From Psychrilyobacter sp. (lineage in GTDB: Bacteria > Fusobacteriota > Fusobacteriia > Fusobacteriales > Fusobacteriaceae), in the NCBI GenBank assembly GCA_030621995.1, contig JAUXGP010000064.1, forward strand, positions 1-8,392: DNA of 8,392 nt, in the 5' to 3' direction. The notes under the pieces are model-generated. The model saw only the letters and a program-made list of their open reading frames with translations. It searched no databases and was not told the DNA's origin. The position numbers were made by a program, and so were the translations under genes. This document shows positions 6,460-8,392 of the stretch, piece by piece (within the stretch, counting starts at the first letter, position 1; every line of letters begins with the position of its first letter).

Positions 6460-7725
6460 TTATTTACACTCGCATTTATGTTCTTCTCTGTGATGGTGGT
6501 GGCCATGATGTTTTTCACTGCCACAACCTTTAAACAGATCTTTAGCAAAACTAGTTCCCGGCAGTTCATTTGTATCTAAGATCAACTCCTCAATAGTAGA
6601 AGCTATATCAGCAAATGATTCCCTTTCACCTAAGTTTACCCCTTTTTTCAATCCATGTCCATATGTAAGGATAGGAATATATTCCCTGGTATGGTCTGTT
6701 CCTTCATAGGTCGGATCACACCCATGATCAGCAGTTAATATTAAAAGATCTCCCTCTTTCATAGCGTCTACAATCTCAGGCAGTTTATTGTCAAATTCTT
6801 CCAAGGCATCTTTATATCCTTCTGGATTTCTTCTGTGTCCGAAATGCATATCAAAGTCAACCAAATTTGTAAAGATAAGACCCTTAGTATCTTCCTTGAT
6901 AGCTTTTATAGTTTTATTAATTCCATCCATATTGTCGAGATTTGTCCCGCGAGTATCTGTCACTCCTACACCTGCAAATATATCACCGGTTTTTCCAACA
7001 GCTACTACATCTAGACCTCTATCCTTAATCATATCTAAAAGTGTGGCCTTTGGCGGGACTACTGAATAGTCGTGCCTGTTAGGAGTTCTCTCATAGCTGC
7101 CTGCTCCGTCTCCAAGATAGGGTCTGGCTATTACTCTGGCTACCGGGGCCATTTCACTGCATATTTCCAGTGCTATTTCACAAGCTTTATATAATTCTGC
7201 CAGAGGGATATCTTCTTCGTGAGCTGCTATTTGCAGTACAGGATCAGCTGAAGTATAGACTATCCAAGCACCTGTCTTTTTTTGTTCAGCACCATAATCA
7301 TCCAAGACTTTAGTCCCTGAATATGGCAGGTTACAAAGAACTTTTCTTCCGGTTCTTTTTTCTAATTCATTCAAAACTTCCTCAGAAAATCCATTTGGAT
7401 ATGTCGGGAAAGGTATTTCATTGATTATTCCAGCAATCTCCCAATGACCTGTTGTGGTATCCTTTCCTTTGGAAGCTTCTTTGGCTTTTCCATAAGCTCC
7501 CAATGATTTTTCTCCACAACAATCTGTAGTCTCAGCGACTCCTTCTATATCTGTTAAGTTTCCCAGACCTAACTGTTCCATATTTGGCAGATTAATTCCC
7601 CCTGCAGAACTTGCGATATGGCTAAAGGTATTTGATCCTAAATCTCCATAATCTTTTGCATCAGGTAATTCTCCTACACCAGCACTGTCAAGCACTATGA
7701 TTATAGCTCTATCTATATTTTTCAT
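6460..7725 (-). CDS. deoB: Phosphopentomutase with unusual His/Cys-rich C-terminal tail
   Basis: The protein has 421 residues, against about 390-395 usual for the family. It interconverts ribose-1-phosphate and ribose-5-phosphate (or the deoxy forms) using two metal ions, normally Mn2+, in an alkaline-phosphatase-like fold. Seen: IIVLDSAGVGELPDA with metal ligand D13; KGKDTTTGHWE (86-96) with the phospho-acceptor threonine; VDFDMHFGH with D292 and H297; TADHGCDP with D333 and H334; and H345 in TDHTREYIP. So all metal ligands are present. The cap domain lies between about 100 and 220. The conserved part ends near residue 400 (TSFAKDLFKG). A tail of 21 residues follows, with seven His and three Cys (ending HHGHHHHREEHKCECK), coded by 6463-6525. 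The tail stays in frame and is followed at once by the deoD ribosome binding site, so an assembly error is unlikely. AAGGAGGT (7730-7737) lies 4 nt before ATG 7725. Confidence 0.96.
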   Translation of the reverse strand: MKNIDRAIIIVLDSAGVGELPDAKDYGDLGSNTFSHIASSAGGINLPNMEQLGLGNLTDIEGVAETTDCCGEKSLGAYGKAKEASKGKDTTTGHWEIAGIINEIPFPTYPNGFSEEVLNELEKRTGRKVLCNLPYSGTKVLDDYGAEQKKTGAWIVYTSADPVLQIAAHEEDIPLAELYKACEIALEICSEMAPVARVIARPYLGDGAGSYERTPNRHDYSVVPPKATLLDMIKDRGLDVVAVGKTGDIFAGVGVTDTRGTNLDNMDGINKTIKAIKEDTKGLIFTNLVDFDMHFGHRRNPEGYKDALEEFDNKLPEIVDAMKEGDLLILTADHGCDPTYEGTDHTREYIPILTYGHGLKKGVNLGERESFADIASTIEELILDTNELPGTSFAKDLFKGCGSEKHHGHHHHREEHKCECK

Positions 7726-7751
7726 AACTACCTCCTTATATTTTAATTCTT

Positions 7752-7773
7752 TTAATCATTCTATAATGATTAA
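7752..7773. promoter_or_regulatory. 22-bp palindrome upstream of deoB, candidate operator
   Basis: TTAATCATT (7752-7760), a CTAT centre, then AATGATTAA (7765-7773) form a perfect 9-bp inverted repeat. It lies 27 bp before the deoB start. The centre overlaps possible -10 boxes on the minus strand (CATTAT or TATAGA). The best -35-like element is TTGTCC, 18 nt before CATTAT; both are only 4/6 matches. Position and symmetry suit a repressor site for the deo genes. I do not recognise it as a known DeoR or CytR site. Confidence 0.4.
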
Positions 7774-7818
7774 TCTATGATATATAGGACAAATGTCTTT
7801 GTTTTTTCAGGTTGATAT

Positions 7819-8226
7819 CTACTCACCTAAAAATTTTAAATATTCATTCTTTTTTATTTCAATGAGGGAAAGGTTGGGGTTGATACCTTTAATGAATTTC
7901 ATAGGTCGGTCATCAGGTCTCATATTATCTAAAGTAATCTTTTTGCAGACTTTTTTCAGGGTAATACATCTGCTTTTTACTCCGATACCCTGTATTTTTT
8001 TATAACTACTCTCTATTACAGTAGCAGTACATATAAGGTCTACATCTTGACAGTCAAAACAGATCACCTTATCTCCTACTTTGATGTTTTTAAAGTCTTT
8101 TCTGCATTCTCTAGATGATATTTCTATCCTGTCACCTACTTCATCAAAAACATCTGACCATACAGTGAGATTTGTCTCTGTGACCTTACATTCCTTGTCC
8201 TTTATTAATAGATAATATTTTTTCAC
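7819..8226 (-). CDS. Small Cys-rich protein of unknown function, possible PUA/EVE-like fold
   Basis: I do not recognise this 135-residue soluble protein with certainty. It has no signal peptide or membrane segment. The layout resembles PUA-superfamily/EVE-like domains: an N-terminal strand KKYYLLI, then NLTVWSDVF (19-27), IKVGDKVICFDC (48-59) followed by a strand LICTATVI (64-71), then a C-terminal KFIKGINPNLSLIEIKKNEY (110-129). Such folds bind modified bases or structured RNA, but the match rests on pattern only. Seven cysteines (13, 41, 56, 59, 66, 87, 94), including a CFDC pair, are many for this length and might bind metal. The start is GTG 8226: GGGAGG (8234-8239) lies 7 nt upstream, and the first in-frame ATG would remove 101 residues. 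No convincing terminator separates it from deoB 93 bp downstream, so read-through into the deo cluster is possible. A divergent gene begins about 150 bp away. Confidence 0.75.
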   Translation of the reverse strand: MKKYYLLIKDKECKVTETNLTVWSDVFDEVGDRIEISSRECRKDFKNIKVGDKVICFDCQDVDLICTATVIESSYKKIQGIGVKSRCITLKKVCKKITLDNMRPDDRPMKFIKGINPNLSLIEIKKNEYLKFLGE

Positions 8227-8233
8227 CTAAAAT

Positions 8234-8239
8234 CCTCCC
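8234..8239 (-). promoter_or_regulatory. Ribosome binding site selecting a GTG start
   Basis: The minus strand reads GGGAGG, 7 nt before GTG 8226-8224. No ATG lies near in frame, so the site makes GTG the likely start of the small unknown gene. Confidence 0.75.
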
Positions 8240-8283
8240 TAGTATAAAGTATATTTTAACTTGCACTATATTCTACTCTTTTT

Positions 8284-8312
8284 TTTATAAAAGTTAATAA
8301 TTTATTTGAAAA
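8284..8312 (-). promoter_or_regulatory. Possible promoter of the small unknown gene
   Basis: The minus strand reads TTTTCA (8312-8307), a 17-nt spacer, then TATAAA (8289-8284): 4/6 and 5/6 consensus matches. It would give a leader of about 50 nt before the GTG start. The region is very A/T-rich, so a chance match is quite possible. An A/T-only inverted repeat (8296-8303 with 8312-8319) overlaps the spacer and -35. Confidence 0.35.
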
Positions 8313-8329
8313 AATTATTTGGAGAAGGA

Positions 8330-8374
8330 ATGATATTAAACTTTTGGTATATTTGGTATGTAGGAGGTGGATAG
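8330..8374 (+). other. Candidate aromatic-rich leader mini-ORF (or extended -10 promoter) before the divergent gene
   Basis: ATG 8330 opens a 14-codon frame, MILNFWYIWYVGGG, ending at TAG 8374, 4 nt before the next gene's ATG. FWY-IWY is coded by a 9-bp-period direct repeat (TTTGGTAT at 8343-8350 and 8352-8359). GGAGAAGGA directly precedes the ATG but is closer than ideal. A competing reading is that TGGTATATT (8345-8353) is an extended -10 promoter starting transcription near 8360. In that case the mini-ORF would not be made. The two cannot be separated from sequence alone. Confidence 0.2.
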
Positions 8375-8378
8375 TAGG

Positions 8379-8392
8379 ATGGAAAATCAAAT
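8379..8392 (+). CDS. Start of a divergent plus-strand gene, cut off by window edge
   Basis: ATG 8379 opens MENQ and runs off the window. AGGAGG lies at 8362-8367, with 11 nt between it and the ATG, slightly long but usable. Four residues say nothing about function. The only reasons to call it are the strong ribosome binding site, the open frame and a possible promoter just upstream on the same strand. Confidence 0.45.

Noticed and set aside
6788..7069. Open frame of 93 codons on the plus strand inside deoB
   Set aside because: Antisense to catalytic regions of phosphopentomutase, with no family resemblance.
7793..8005. Open frame of 70 codons on the plus strand
   Set aside because: Mostly antisense to the small unknown gene, whose GTG start has a clear ribosome binding site. 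The plus-strand frame has none.
8296..8319. AATAATTT/AAATTATT inverted repeat as an operator or terminator
   Set aside because: Pure A/T 8-bp arms are expected often by chance in this base composition, and no U run or G+C core is present.
1..8392. CRISPR array, insertion sequence, phage or defence/toxin system
   Set aside because: No regularly spaced repeats, transposase or integrase motifs were seen. The coding space is filled by housekeeping genes, with one small unknown and one truncated start.

Overview
The window is AT-rich (by eye about one third G+C). It has strong AGGAGG-type ribosome binding sites, short intergenic gaps and several U-tailed hairpin terminators. The proteins are ordinary bacterial housekeeping types. 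This would fit a low-G+C anaerobe, and my best guess from protein flavour is Fusobacteriota (Fusobacterium/Ilyobacter/Cetobacterium-like), with Firmicutes as the alternative. That assignment is inference; no rRNA or other lineage marker is present.

All but one of the genes read on the minus strand, so transcription runs from high to low coordinates. From the right edge: (i) 8379-8392 holds the first codons of a divergent plus-strand gene. (ii) 7819-8226 is a small Cys-rich protein of unknown function, possibly with a PUA/EVE-like fold, starting at GTG. (iii) deoB-deoD-cdd (7725 down to 5266) is a nucleoside-salvage cluster. Purine nucleoside phosphorylase releases (deoxy)ribose-1-phosphate, phosphopentomutase converts it to the 5-phosphate, and cytidine deaminase feeds (deoxy)cytidine into the uridine pool. 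Hairpins follow deoD and cdd. (iv) trkA-trkH (5035 down to 2202) encodes a Trk-type K+ uptake system, with a 4-bp stop/start overlap, its own consensus promoter (TTGACA-17-TATAAT) and a near-perfect 21-bp terminator hairpin. (v) rluD-like pseudouridine synthase, ruvA and a deoxynucleoside kinase (2043 down to the left edge) form a likely third unit behind an extended -10 promoter. The kinase runs off the window and is again a nucleoside-salvage function.

Start sites were corrected from ribosome-binding-site placement. rluD most likely starts at TTG and the small unknown gene at GTG. trkA and cdd start downstream of the longest possible open frames, giving 458 and 131 residues, the usual family lengths.

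I found no mobile element, CRISPR array, tRNA, rRNA or obviously new multi-gene system. The items most worth a second look are: a His/Cys-rich metal-binding-like tail on phosphopentomutase; a 12-bp inverted repeat bracketing the trkAH promoter; a 22-bp palindrome upstream of deoB; an aromatic-rich mini-ORF (or extended -10 promoter) ahead of the divergent gene at the right edge; and the unidentified small protein.
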